Source: Shewanella sp. 1CM18E (lineage in GTDB: Bacteria; Pseudomonadota; Gammaproteobacteria; Enterobacterales; Shewanellaceae). From it: a DNA stretch of 64,000 nt. Position numbers and translations under genes: made by a program. Positions 33,484 to 42,646 of the stretch are shown here, piece after piece. The notes under the pieces are model-generated. The model made no database searches. It worked only from the letters and a program-made list of their open reading frames with translations, and was not told the DNA's origin. Within the stretch, counting starts at the first letter, position 1, and each line of letters begins with the position of its first letter. Location of the stretch: contig NZ_JALNTW010000001.1 in assembly GCF_023161665.1 (NCBI RefSeq), positions 228,961-292,960 on the forward strand. Reading direction: 5' to 3'.

Positions 33484-34665
33484 CTACACACAGATCCGGT
33501 TAAGTACTTTTTCTAGCATAGCTGAAGTTTGCTTTTGCTCGAATGCTTGTTCAGAAATGGTTTTTAAACTTGAATGCACATCTTGGCTTAAGCGCGCGAT
33601 TTCTGTTGCTCGGTCTTTAATGCTGGACGTCGCGTTTTGCTGGCCCTCAATGCTATGGCGGATCTCACCAGCCAAATTATCTAATTGGTTAAAGGCGCTA
33701 TCTATCTCGCTAAAAGCGCTAGAGACTCTGTCACACTGCAATAGGCTTTCTTGGCTCTCCTTCTGGCTCTCACCAATAGCTGCCACGGCCTGACTGGTTT
33801 TAGCTTGAAAGCCCTCAACAATACTTTGAATTTCAACCGTTGATTCTTGAGTCCGGTGGGCAAGCGCTCTGACTTCATCAGCAACAACGGCAAATCCCCG
33901 CCCTTGCTCACCCGCTCTCGCAGCCTCAATAGCAGCGTTTAATGCCAGTAAATTAGTTTGCTCGGCAATACTTTTAATGACTTCAAGTACATTACCAATT
34001 TTAAAGCTGTCTTGGTGCAAGATATCCAGGTCGCTTACTAAGCTTTCAATACCTTGGGTAAACTCCTGCATAAACTGCTGGTTTCTAAGCGCATCACTTG
34101 TGCCTAATTGCAGCAATTCATTAGCTTGAGTCGATGTCGACTTGAGCTCTTGTGCATTGCCCGTTAATTCTAGGGCTGTGTTATCAATTTCAGTCAGACT
34201 TAAACTTATCTGCTCGTTTTCAGTCACGCTTTTATCAACTGATGATTCAGCTGAAGTCATCTGCTCCGACAGTTGCTCCGAACCTTGGCGAAAACTTTCG
34301 GCATCATTACGTATTTTATCCAGCACATCTTTTAAGCCCTCAATAAAATCACACAAGCTGGTTGAGATATGTGCCAATTGATCATTAGCATTGTCAACAA
34401 TTCGACCTTCTGGCGCTTGCTCTGTACTCACTACAAGTGCCAAATATTGCTGCAGCTTAGCCAAACGTAAACTGATTAACTTACGACACTGCCACCAAGA
34501 AACGCCAAACTGAGCTGTTGCCGTGATAACAAGCAACAGCAGCACATCCGATTTACTGATAGTTGCAGGGAAAAAAAACAGCAAAGTGAAAGTCGCTATG
34601 ATGGCAATACCAAGCATAGGAAGTGTCAGTTTCAATTGCAGTTTATTGTCATAACTTGTTTGCAT
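33484..34665 (-). CDS. Methyl-accepting chemotaxis protein without a periplasmic domain
   Basis: A 393-residue receptor. Two membrane helices lie close together (about 13-33 and 38-58) with only a few residues between them, so there is no periplasmic ligand domain. The cytoplasmic part carries the conserved hairpin tip [39 protein letters not shown] (232-271). It signals to CheA/CheW. The input is presumably membrane or intracellular. GGAACC lies just before the ATG. Convergent with the cyclase gene, 18 bases away. Confidence 0.92.
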   Translation of the reverse strand: MQTSYDNKLQLKLTLPMLGIAIIATFTLLFFFPATISKSDVLLLLVITATAQFGVSWWQCRKLISLRLAKLQQYLALVVSTEQAPEGRIVDNANDQLAHISTSLCDFIEGLKDVLDKIRNDAESFRQGSEQLSEQMTSAESSVDKSVTENEQISLSLTEIDNTALELTGNAQELKSTSTQANELLQLGTSDALRNQQFMQEFTQGIESLVSDLDILHQDSFKIGNVLEVIKSIAEQTNLLALNAAIEAARAGEQGRGFAVVADEVRALAHRTQESTVEIQSIVEGFQAKTSQAVAAIGESQKESQESLLQCDRVSSAFSEIDSAFNQLDNLAGEIRHSIEGQQNATSSIKDRATEIARLSQDVHSSLKTISEQAFEQKQTSAMLEKVLNRICV

Positions 34666-34777
34666 ATAGGTTCCATCTATTGGCGTAGTAATTTCAGCTG
34701 CAGAATAAAATCATTTTAACAACTCGTCTACATACTATCGGTCGCGATAGAAAAAGATTAATAGTAATGCCATAAAA

Positions 34778-34800
34778 AAACCTCTGCATTGCAGAGGCTT
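34778..34800 (-). terminator. Terminator of the lytic transglycosylase gene
   Basis: CCTCTGC (34781-34787) pairs with GCAGAGG (34791-34797). On the minus strand it is followed by seven T. It lies 35 bases past the transglycosylase stop. Confidence 0.85.
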
Positions 34801-34835
34801 TAATGTTTTGTATGGTATGGATGAACGGCTATCGA

Positions 34836-35453
34836 CTAACCAAAGAATAGTCGCCATAACCAGGACGAATCTAAATCTTCTTGGCACTGCCGGTATTGTG
34901 CAGCATAGCGTTTTGAACGGGCATCAACTCTACCGGCAACCTTAATCAACCAAGCTTTTTGATTATAGGTTTTACGCTGATAGCCACCCCAGCCTTCGTG
35001 ATAATTTAAATACTGATTACGGGCATCCCATTTAGATACACCGTTTATTTTGTGAGTTTTGTAAATAAACCAACCCATAAAATCCATCGCATCATCAAAG
35101 TTACTGCGACTCGACCATGAGTTACCGGTTTCTTTAACGTAATCATCCCAGGTCATGGTTTTAGCTTGGGCATACCCATAAGCTGAACTTGCACGGCCGA
35201 TTGGAATAAAGCCTAAAAAGTACTCCATTGGCGGCGCAGCATTATGCTTAAACGAGCTTTCTTGATACATCATAGCTAGCGGCACATGCACTGGTACGCC
35301 CCACTTTTCACGGGTATTTTTAGCAGCGCTATACCAAGAACGGTTTTCTGTATAAATAGAACAAAGGTTCTCAGGATCTTTTGGTGGAGGAGTTGCACAG
35401 CCAGTTAACAAGCTAGCTAGAATAACAGTCGCAATTAATGCAGGCCATTTCAT
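34836..35453 (-). CDS. Lytic transglycosylase (SLT domain) lipoprotein
   Basis: A 205-residue predicted lipoprotein with lipobox LLTGC (about residues 15-19). The body is an SLT lysozyme-like domain: PLAMMYQESSFKHNAAPP with the catalytic glutamate in MYQESSF (about residue 65), then ASSAYGYAQAKTMTWDDYVKETG and the final NYHEGWGGY. It would cleave the murein glycan to 1,6-anhydro products. I chose the ATG at 35453; the frame extends five codons to a TTG. No convincing ribosome binding site is visible for either. Confidence 0.88.
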   Translation of the reverse strand: MKWPALIATVILASLLTGCATPPPKDPENLCSIYTENRSWYSAAKNTREKWGVPVHVPLAMMYQESSFKHNAAPPMEYFLGFIPIGRASSAYGYAQAKTMTWDDYVKETGNSWSSRSNFDDAMDFMGWFIYKTHKINGVSKWDARNQYLNYHEGWGGYQRKTYNQKAWLIKVAGRVDARSKRYAAQYRQCQEDLDSSWLWRLFFG

Positions 35454-35578
35454 AAAAGGGGATACCAACAGACAGTGATAGCAAAATCATAGTGTCACAT
35501 TGATAAGTAGAAGATGCAATTGAGGTTTGGTTAAATTGTGTTACAAATCAAGCAGAGGCAAGCAATTTACAATACTCA

Positions 35579-36016
35579 TTACAAGGGCTCAGGATACTCA
35601 CACTCATAGGCTTCTTGTTGCCAGACTTCTGGCTGCCAAAAACCTTTATCGTTGCCACGGTAAACTTTATCGACATTAAACTTAGCGCCAATATGATAAC
35701 GCTCATTGTGGCTAACATTTACCGTCAACTCTTTCGGCGTGCGGGCACTCAGTTTTACCTTCAAGCTGGGTGCATCAATAAGCTCCGCAACAATAAAAGT
35801 ATGAGACCCAGGAGTTAAACGGTAATTAGGCTGTGAGATAACCGGTTTACCATCGAGGTGTGTGACAACGACCCGGTAAATGTTTGCTTGGCGATCGGGC
35901 TCTGAAAATGTTGATACAATACCGCATTGATTGCTCGTATCAGGTTGCGATGCACAACCTGATATTAGCAATAACAATGCAGCGAATGTGCAGACCCTTT
36001 TAGTGCCGATAACCAC
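35579..36016 (-). CDS. Hypothetical lipoprotein downstream of gshA
   Basis: A 145-residue predicted lipoprotein with lipobox LISGC (about 17-21). The rest looks like a small beta-rich domain (IYRVVVTHLDGKPVISQPNYRLTPGSHTFIVAELI and LKVKLSARTPKELTVNVSHNERYHIGAKF), resembling outer-membrane-associated lipoproteins of unknown role. It starts with GTG, five bases after the gshA stop, so it is co-transcribed with gshA. I do not recognise a named family. Confidence 0.68.
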   Translation of the reverse strand: MVIGTKRVCTFAALLLLISGCASQPDTSNQCGIVSTFSEPDRQANIYRVVVTHLDGKPVISQPNYRLTPGSHTFIVAELIDAPSLKVKLSARTPKELTVNVSHNERYHIGAKFNVDKVYRGNDKGFWQPEVWQQEAYECEYPEPL

Positions 36017-36021
36017 TCAGG

Positions 36022-37587
36022 TTAAACCTTGAAGTAGTCAGCAAGAAACTCATCGAAACTGACACTTGGCTCAGCTTCGATAGCCGCTTGTTTGGCGAGT
36101 GATGCTTTTGCATCTTGCTCGTAGCGAGCAGTCATGGCATCTGATAGCGGATACGCTTTTAGCTGTTGATGATACTCTTCAGCAAGTTGTAAAACCCAGT
36201 CACTGTGATCGATTTGATCTTCTTTCAAACCTTTGATGATTTGGCCTGATAGGGTTTCATCTGGATTATCAACGGCTTTATGCCACTTAGCTAAAGCAAC
36301 TTGGTAATCATCTTGCTTATCATCAAGTAGCTTAGCAATCTCTTTTAAATCGCCAAATAATGACTCTAACCAACTGCTAAGACTCACTTCTTCACCAGAG
36401 CGGGAAAGCATTAGCCCAGGTTTACGGCCTTCTAACACAACAGAGTTTAAGTTAGCTGAAATCTCTGCTTCTTCAGCGGCATCTGTAGGTTTAGATGGCT
36501 GTAATAAACAGTTAAGCAAGAATAAGTCTAAGAAACGAATTTGTGACTTCTCAATGCCCACAGAGCTATATGGATTAACGTCTAATGCACGTACTTCAAT
36601 ATATTCAACACCTGCGCGAGCCAGAGACTCTGATGGTTTCTCATTGCCTTTAGCAACTCGTTTTGCACGGATTGGCGAATAAAATTCATTTTCAATTTGC
36701 AAAATATTGGCATTAAGCTGGCGATATTCGCCATCAACTTTGACACCGATTTTAGCAAAGTTAGCTGACGGCATATTAATCGCTGACTTCATGCCCTCTA
36801 AATAACAAGGTAAGCCATTGTAGCTAATGTTCAGGTTATCTTGCTCTTGGTTGGTATAACCTAAGTCACTCATACGCAAAGACGTTGCGTAAGGTAGGAA
36901 CAAGGTACCATTGCCAATCACTTCAAACGGGAAGTTATTGGTCTTAGGATCTTGAATAAAGGTGCTACAAAGTGCTGGCGATGCACCGAATAGATACGGC
37001 AACACCCATACTAAGCGGCGATAATTTCGGATTAGCCCAAAGTAAGACTCTGAAATAAAATCTTCAAGCGTTAATGACTTATCTGAAAGCTCATAGAGTC
37101 GGTCCCATAACTGATCTGACACAGAAAAGTTAAAGTGCACTCCGGAGATAATTTGCATCTGCGCACCGTATCGATAAGTTAAGCCTTTTCGATATAGTCG
37201 CTTCATTTGTCCGGTATTAGAGCTGCCGTAATCAGCGATAGGGATATCGCCGGCGTCACCTAAATAACAAGGCATACTCACTGGCCATAAACGCTGACCA
37301 TTTAAATGACGTACACTGTAGGCATGAGTCAGAGTCAGATCTTCGACTAATTCATCGATATCTTCAAAAACTGGGGTAATAAACTCAAGTAGTGATTCAC
37401 TGTAATCAGTGGTGATCCGCGAATGCGTTAATGCCGAACCCAGCGCCTGTGGATGTTTATCCTGGGCTAAGTGGCCAGATTTTTCAATTCTTAACGCTTC
37501 ACGCTCAATGCCACGTTGCATTGACTTTAACGCCTGACGACTTGCCGTATCCGACAGTTTGCCTACCAATTCATTGAAAGATTTCAA
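36022..37587 (-). CDS. gshA: Glutamate-cysteine ligase GshA
   Basis: A 521-residue cytoplasmic enzyme that makes gamma-glutamylcysteine, the first and rate-limiting step of glutathione synthesis. It matches the gammaproteobacterial type: ALKSMQRGIEREALR at the start, ALGSALTHSRITTDYSESLLEFITP, YGSSNTGQMKRLYRKGLTYRYGAQMQIISGVHFNFS, YATSLRMSDLGYTN and LEGRKPGLMLSR. Length is as expected. The start codon is TTG at 37587 with GAGAG eight bases upstream; the E. coli gene also uses TTG. A small lipoprotein gene follows in the same transcript. Glutathione supply links to kefGB. Confidence 0.96.
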   Translation of the reverse strand: MKSFNELVGKLSDTASRQALKSMQRGIEREALRIEKSGHLAQDKHPQALGSALTHSRITTDYSESLLEFITPVFEDIDELVEDLTLTHAYSVRHLNGQRLWPVSMPCYLGDAGDIPIADYGSSNTGQMKRLYRKGLTYRYGAQMQIISGVHFNFSVSDQLWDRLYELSDKSLTLEDFISESYFGLIRNYRRLVWVLPYLFGASPALCSTFIQDPKTNNFPFEVIGNGTLFLPYATSLRMSDLGYTNQEQDNLNISYNGLPCYLEGMKSAINMPSANFAKIGVKVDGEYRQLNANILQIENEFYSPIRAKRVAKGNEKPSESLARAGVEYIEVRALDVNPYSSVGIEKSQIRFLDLFLLNCLLQPSKPTDAAEEAEISANLNSVVLEGRKPGLMLSRSGEEVSLSSWLESLFGDLKEIAKLLDDKQDDYQVALAKWHKAVDNPDETLSGQIIKGLKEDQIDHSDWVLQLAEEYHQQLKAYPLSDAMTARYEQDAKASLAKQAAIEAEPSVSFDEFLADYFKV

Positions 37588-37765
37588 TATATTACTCTCT
37601 AGTACGTGACTCTAACTTTAATAGCATGTCAGTCAGACCCGCCATAGCCAACTTAAATTTCAAGTCGTACCAAATTAGCGTTTATTTAACTGCCAACATA
37701 ATAAACGATGAGATGATGCCACAGAACTGACACCATCTCCCGGATATATGGTCTAGATCAAGCTT

Positions 37766-40603
37766 TTACAACTGTAAAACTTGAATTGGATAACCAAGTG
37801 TTGATAATTCAGACTCTATTTTGGCGCGGTCACCCACAATCAAAATAACCATATCGTCTAAATTCAACTGCTCTTTAGCTAATCGATTCAACTCATTACG
37901 GCTAATTTCATTGGTAATTTCAGTCTGTTGTTCACTGTAATTATCATCCAAATTATAGCGCTGAATATTACGCATTAGCCCCGCTTTTTGATACGGCGTT
38001 TCATAATCAAGTGCTTTTGACTGTGAAATAGAGCTCTTCATAAAGTTAAGTTCTTTCTCTGTCATGCCCTCTTTTTGGAATGCGTTGATCTCTTTAATAA
38101 ACTCCACTAGCGCTTCTTTGGTTACATCGCTACGTACACTCGCCGTTGCTTGATAGAAACCTTGCTCTGGGCCACCAGTAAAGTAACTTCTTGCACCATA
38201 GGTGTAACCTTTATCTTCACGAAGATTGAGGTTGATGCGACTGTTAAACGCACCGCCGAGTGGGTAGTTCATCAAGTATGACTTAAAGAAATCACCGGTT
38301 GCGTCATATTTTAGACCACGCTTACCAATCTTAATCACAGACTGCGCCGCTTCAGGCTTATCAACAATATAGATTTTACCGCCATCAACTTTAGGCAACT
38401 CTGCAAGCTCAGGGCGTGGCGTTGCAGCGCCTTTCCAAGTAGAAAGCCTAGCAAGCTTTGTGAGCATTTGCGCTTCATTTAAATTACCCACGGCAACGAT
38501 TTGTGCATTACCCGCAGTGTACTGCTTTTTGTAGAATGCTTTTACATCCTCTAACGTCATAGCAGACACCGTTTCAAGGGTACCGCCGCTACTTATGCCA
38601 AATGGGCTGTCTTTACCATAAAGCAACTCACTAAATGCCGTTGAGGCTAAATAGTTGGGCTCAGTAAGCTCACGTTGCAGATGTTGTAACTTTTGCTGCT
38701 TAACCCGCTCAAAGTCGGCTGCTTTAAAACCTGGCTCAAACAGCTTTTCTTGCACAATGGCCATGGTTTTATCTAAGTTTGCCGTTAGCGATGAAATTTG
38801 AACTTGGCTTTGGTAACCGCTAGCACTAAAACTAACATTACTGCCGAGCATTTCTAGCGCTTGAGTTAACTCTTCAGCGCTGCGCTTTTGGCTAGACTCA
38901 TTCATCATCGCCGCAGTCATGCCGGCAAGGCCAGCTTGGTCCACATCAAGTAATCTGTGACCGCCGTTCAGGTAAATTACGATTTCAACTGTTGGTGTCT
39001 CGCTGGTTTCTGTGCCGATAACTTCAATCTTATTTGCAAGCTCACCTTGCCATAGTTCAGGCATTGTCAACACAGGCGCAGGACCTTCTGCCGGGATAAC
39101 ACTGCGATCAAACGATGACACGATTTGTGGTTTAACATCGAGGCCTTCAACCGCAACTGCAGCAACTTTTTCAACTGCTGGTGTGAAGGTATCCGGTTTG
39201 GCAATCAACTGTAGCTGACCTTGCGGTACCACGCTCATGACTACCATCGGCTTGTCTTTAATATACTTATTAAACACCCGCATCACGTCTTCTTTAGTAA
39301 CGTTTGCGTAGCGCTTTAAGTCAAAGCCTATCATGTCTGGATTGTTAGAAAAAGTTTCGTTAAAGGCTAAGCTAGACACTTTTCCTTGCACACTTTGCAA
39401 GCCAAAAATAGTGCCTGCTTCAAAGTTAACTTTTACCTTTTCAAGATCGTCATCGGTTACACCACGCTGTTCAAACTCTTTTATCGAGTCTTGCATGGCT
39501 TGCTCAATTTCAGCTAAGTTGCCACCACGAGCAGGGTTCGCTAGCGCATACATAGAGAACTGACAGGCAAGCTCCTGACATGGATGGCTTACGCCCGCTT
39601 GCACTGCAAGGCCGTCTTTAACTAGGTTTTTATAAAACAGTGATGTTTTACCGCCGCCGAGAATATTAGAGAGTAAATCAAGGGCAGCTTCATCTTCATG
39701 GCGCGCATAGACCGTAGGCATACCAATACGAAGCAGTGGCAGGTGAACTCTGTCTTCCATAGATAGGTAGCGAGTTTCATCTAAGGTGACAAGTTCTTTA
39801 ACTGGCGCATCGACTTTAGGGCCCGCAGGGATCTCACCAAAGTATTTATTAACCCATGCTAGTGTTTGCATTTCATCGAAGTCACCACCGATTGTTAAGG
39901 TAGCATTGTTAGGGCCATACCAGCGCTGGAAGAAATGTTTCACATCTTCAACATCTGCACGGTTTAAATCTTCTGGCCAGCCTATTACAGGCCATGAATA
40001 GGGGTGACCTTGAGGATAGAATGCTTGGTTAAAGCGCTCACCCATACGACCGTAAGGGCGATTATCGATACGCTGAGCGCGCTCGTTCTTGACTGTTTCT
40101 CTTTGAACTTCAAACTTTTCTTCTGTTAACGCAGGTAAGAAAAAGCCCATACGGTCCGATTCTAACCAAAGCATTTTTTCTAATTGGTTGTTGGGTACCG
40201 TTTCGAAATAGTTAGTTCTGTCGGTATTGGTGGTGCCGTTTAGCGTTCCACCCGCTTCAGTAATAATTTTAAAGTGTTGCTCATCACCAACATTTTGCGA
40301 GCCTTGGAACATCATGTGTTCAAATAGATGAGCAAAGCCTGAGCGGCCTTCTAGTTCACGACCTGAACCTACATGATAAGTCACGTCTACATGAACTAAT
40401 GGATCGGAGTGATCCTCATGCAAAACAACCGTTAAGCCATTGGCAAGCTGGTACTTACGGTAAGGGATCCCTACCTGATCACCACTAAAAGAAACGCTTT
40501 CAATTAACTTAACCCCTGCAGGTAAGTTAGACTCGTTCTGTTGTTGCCCTGCACAGCCCATTAATGCCGCACTCACAGCTGCAGCTAATATCCATTTTTT
40601 CAA
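37766..40603 (-). CDS. M16 family zinc metallopeptidase (pitrilysin-like lipoprotein)
   Basis: A 945-residue protease with two M16 halves. The lipobox AALMGC (C17) points to a lipoprotein. The inverted zinc motif HLFEH is at residues 92-96 with the downstream glutamate in ETVKNERAQR; the second half (about 500-945) lacks HxxEH, as usual for the inactive half. The start is TTG at 40603 with GGAGAG upstream; no ATG precedes the signal peptide. It probably processes peptides in the periplasm. It is not overlapping with gshA (178 bases apart). Confidence 0.93.
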   Translation of the reverse strand: MKKWILAAAVSAALMGCAGQQQNESNLPAGVKLIESVSFSGDQVGIPYRKYQLANGLTVVLHEDHSDPLVHVDVTYHVGSGRELEGRSGFAHLFEHMMFQGSQNVGDEQHFKIITEAGGTLNGTTNTDRTNYFETVPNNQLEKMLWLESDRMGFFLPALTEEKFEVQRETVKNERAQRIDNRPYGRMGERFNQAFYPQGHPYSWPVIGWPEDLNRADVEDVKHFFQRWYGPNNATLTIGGDFDEMQTLAWVNKYFGEIPAGPKVDAPVKELVTLDETRYLSMEDRVHLPLLRIGMPTVYARHEDEAALDLLSNILGGGKTSLFYKNLVKDGLAVQAGVSHPCQELACQFSMYALANPARGGNLAEIEQAMQDSIKEFEQRGVTDDDLEKVKVNFEAGTIFGLQSVQGKVSSLAFNETFSNNPDMIGFDLKRYANVTKEDVMRVFNKYIKDKPMVVMSVVPQGQLQLIAKPDTFTPAVEKVAAVAVEGLDVKPQIVSSFDRSVIPAEGPAPVLTMPELWQGELANKIEVIGTETSETPTVEIVIYLNGGHRLLDVDQAGLAGMTAAMMNESSQKRSAEELTQALEMLGSNVSFSASGYQSQVQISSLTANLDKTMAIVQEKLFEPGFKAADFERVKQQKLQHLQRELTEPNYLASTAFSELLYGKDSPFGISSGGTLETVSAMTLEDVKAFYKKQYTAGNAQIVAVGNLNEAQMLTKLARLSTWKGAATPRPELAELPKVDGGKIYIVDKPEAAQSVIKIGKRGLKYDATGDFFKSYLMNYPLGGAFNSRINLNLREDKGYTYGARSYFTGGPEQGFYQATASVRSDVTKEALVEFIKEINAFQKEGMTEKELNFMKSSISQSKALDYETPYQKAGLMRNIQRYNLDDNYSEQQTEITNEISRNELNRLAKEQLNLDDMVILIVGDRAKIESELSTLGYPIQVLQL

Positions 40604-41097
40604 TGACGCTCTCCTTAATTAACAGCTCGTTGTTTTCTGACTTGCTTAATTCTAACTAGCTTAATATTGCGCCTAGTATTACCCACATCAGAAAAAACAA
40701 CCAGCGATGATATTTAAAATAAAGGATTAAAAAGCTATCTGTTTTAGTAACATTTTTTATCCACACTCAGTTGCTTTATCGACAAGCTAAAAACGACAAA
40801 ATTTCATTATTCTGTGAATTTACTTAATTTTTTACACTTGCACCGACAAAACACTTACCATGTTGCAACAGGGTTAAATTTTAAAGTTATTAAAACAAAC
40901 TCTTATATTACGATAAGTTATAACTAAATCGGTTTGTGATGCAAGTAACACTATCTATAGAATAAGACTATTGGGTAACTAAATGTAAATCTCGATAGTG
41001 TTTATGGGTGATTATCGGCAGACTAGACTATGCAATAAGCAAGCGCTCATCCATATGAAATTGTTTAAAGAAATATAAAATATTTGGAATTTTGATA
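40604..41097. other. Intergenic region with divergent promoters
   Basis: Nearly 500 bases of AT-rich DNA between the M16 protease and the symporter gene. Direct GTTA repeats occur near 40870 but at the wrong spacing for a good ArcA site. I see no operator I can support, no hairpin with a T run and no coding frame. Confidence 0.45.
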
Positions 41098-42348
41098 ATG
41101 TGGCAAACAATTAAAAATATCCCGTTTTGGCAGAAAGTATTAGCTGCCTTTATCCTAGGCGCCGGTGTTGGTGTCATTTTTGGTGAGTCGGCAACCGTAC
41201 TAAAACCATTAGGCGACCTGTTTATTAGTGCAATTAAAATGTTGGTTGCACCGCTCATTTTCTGTGCCATCGTAGTTAGTATTACCTCTCTAGGCTCTGA
41301 AGTCAGCCTTAAAAGACTCAGCTTTAAAACCTTAGCCATGTTTATGTTTACCGGCACTATTGCTTCAATTATAGGCCTAACTATTGGCTCAGTAATTGAT
41401 ATGGGCGGTTCAATGGAGCTAGTGGCAACTGAAGTGCGCGAACGTAACGTACCGGGATTTGCCCAAGTGTTGTTAGACATGATCCCAGTCAATCCGTTTG
41501 CCTCACTCGCTGAGGGTAAGGTTTTACAGATCATCATCTTCGCAGCGCTTATTGGTATCGCAATTAATAAAGTTGGTGAAAAAGCCGAGCCATTAAAGCG
41601 CACTATTGAAGCGGGTGCAGAAGTGATGTTCCAGCTGACTCGCATGGTTTTACAACTCACTCCTATTGGTGTGTTTGGTTTAATGGCTTGGGTGGTAGGC
41701 GAATATGGTTTATCAACTTTACTGCCACTAGGTAAGTTTATTGGTGCCATTTACTTAGCTGCGCTTATTCATATTATTTTTGTTTACGGTGGCCTAGTTA
41801 AATTTGCAGCCAAGCTAAGCCCTGTGCAGTTTTTCCGTAAGGCCATTCCAGCGCAAATGGTGGCATTTACTACAGCATCAAGCTTTGGCACCTTGCCGGC
41901 AAGTACCCGCTGTACAGAATCCATGGGCGTGTCTAAGCGCTATGGCTCGTTTGTATTACCATTAGGTGCGACCATGAATATGGATGGTTGTGGCGGCATT
42001 TACCCTGCTATTGCGGCAATCTTTATCGCACAGATTTATGGTATTCCACTTGATATGACCGATTACATGCTAATTGCTGTTACAGCGACTGTGGCTTCAG
42101 TTGGTACTGCCGGCGTTCCAGGTAGTGCAATGGTTATGCTAACGGTGACATTGGGTGTTGTGGGTTTGCCACTTGAAGGTATCGCCTTTATTGCAGCAGT
42201 TGATCGTATTATCGATATGATCCGTACGGCAACTAACGTGACAGGCGACATGATGACAGCGGTTGTGATCGGTAAGTCTGAAGGCCAGCTGGATGAGCAG
42301 CAGTTTTATACTCAAGAGACCGAGCAAATAGAGCAAGTTCGTAGCTAA
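41098..42348 (+). CDS. Dicarboxylate/amino acid:cation symporter (DAACS family)
   Basis: A 416-residue transporter of the GltP/DctA/SstT fold with eight membrane helices and two re-entrant hairpins. The signature ASSFGTLPASTRC (about 260-272) is HP1, and LGATMNMDGCGG holds the sodium-binding NMDG motif in TM7. Further on, ATVASVGTAGVPGSAMVM is HP2. It imports glutamate, aspartate or dicarboxylates with sodium or protons; the substrate is not decided by what I see. I chose the ATG at 41098; a TTG two codons earlier is the longer option. A perfect palindromic terminator follows. Confidence 0.9.
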   Translation: MWQTIKNIPFWQKVLAAFILGAGVGVIFGESATVLKPLGDLFISAIKMLVAPLIFCAIVVSITSLGSEVSLKRLSFKTLAMFMFTGTIASIIGLTIGSVIDMGGSMELVATEVRERNVPGFAQVLLDMIPVNPFASLAEGKVLQIIIFAALIGIAINKVGEKAEPLKRTIEAGAEVMFQLTRMVLQLTPIGVFGLMAWVVGEYGLSTLLPLGKFIGAIYLAALIHIIFVYGGLVKFAAKLSPVQFFRKAIPAQMVAFTTASSFGTLPASTRCTESMGVSKRYGSFVLPLGATMNMDGCGGIYPAIAAIFIAQIYGIPLDMTDYMLIAVTATVASVGTAGVPGSAMVMLTVTLGVVGLPLEGIAFIAAVDRIIDMIRTATNVTGDMMTAVVIGKSEGQLDEQQFYTQETEQIEQVRS

Positions 42349-42367
42349 TACTCCGTTCTCTAACAAC

Positions 42368-42393
42368 AAAAAGGCCGCAATTGCGGCCTTTTT
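42368..42393. terminator. Terminator of the symporter gene
   Basis: AAAAAGGCCGCAA and TTGCGGCCTTTTT form a perfect 26-base palindrome ending in T residues, 20 bases after the symporter stop. Confidence 0.9.
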
Positions 42394-42449
42394 ACTTTAT
42401 ACTTTTCAATATTCTACTAAAGATAAGTATGACTACGGAGCGCTTAGAT

Positions 42450-42638
42450 ATGACTAAACTTTTCATTCTGCCAATATTACTTTCACTGGCTTGGGCGCTT
42501 TTTCTTAACTATAACGGAATACCGTTAAAACAAGGCAAAAAAGGCTTTCTCTATATCATTGGGATCAGCCTAACCATCATTTTTGCCCTCGCCTTTTTGC
42601 TTTGGCTAACCGCAGGGCAAAATGTCATGGCAACCTAG
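42450..42638 (+). CDS. Small two-helix membrane protein, unknown
   Basis: A 62-residue protein with two membrane segments (about 4-18 and 33-56) joined by a basic loop (NGIPLKQGKKG). The ATG at 42450 has GGAG about ten bases upstream; a longer frame from 42381 or 42429 would overlap the symporter terminator or lack a ribosome binding site. It converges with the RTX gene, ending eight bases away. Unknown function; small size makes it moderately uncertain. Confidence 0.5.
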   Translation: MTKLFILPILLSLAWALFLNYNGIPLKQGKKGFLYIIGISLTIIFALAFLLWLTAGQNVMAT

Positions 42639-42646
42639 TTTGCTTG

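Noticed and set aside
40860..40885. ArcA box upstream of the symporter
   Set aside because: GTTA repeats are 13 bases apart instead of the expected 11 and the match is otherwise poor.
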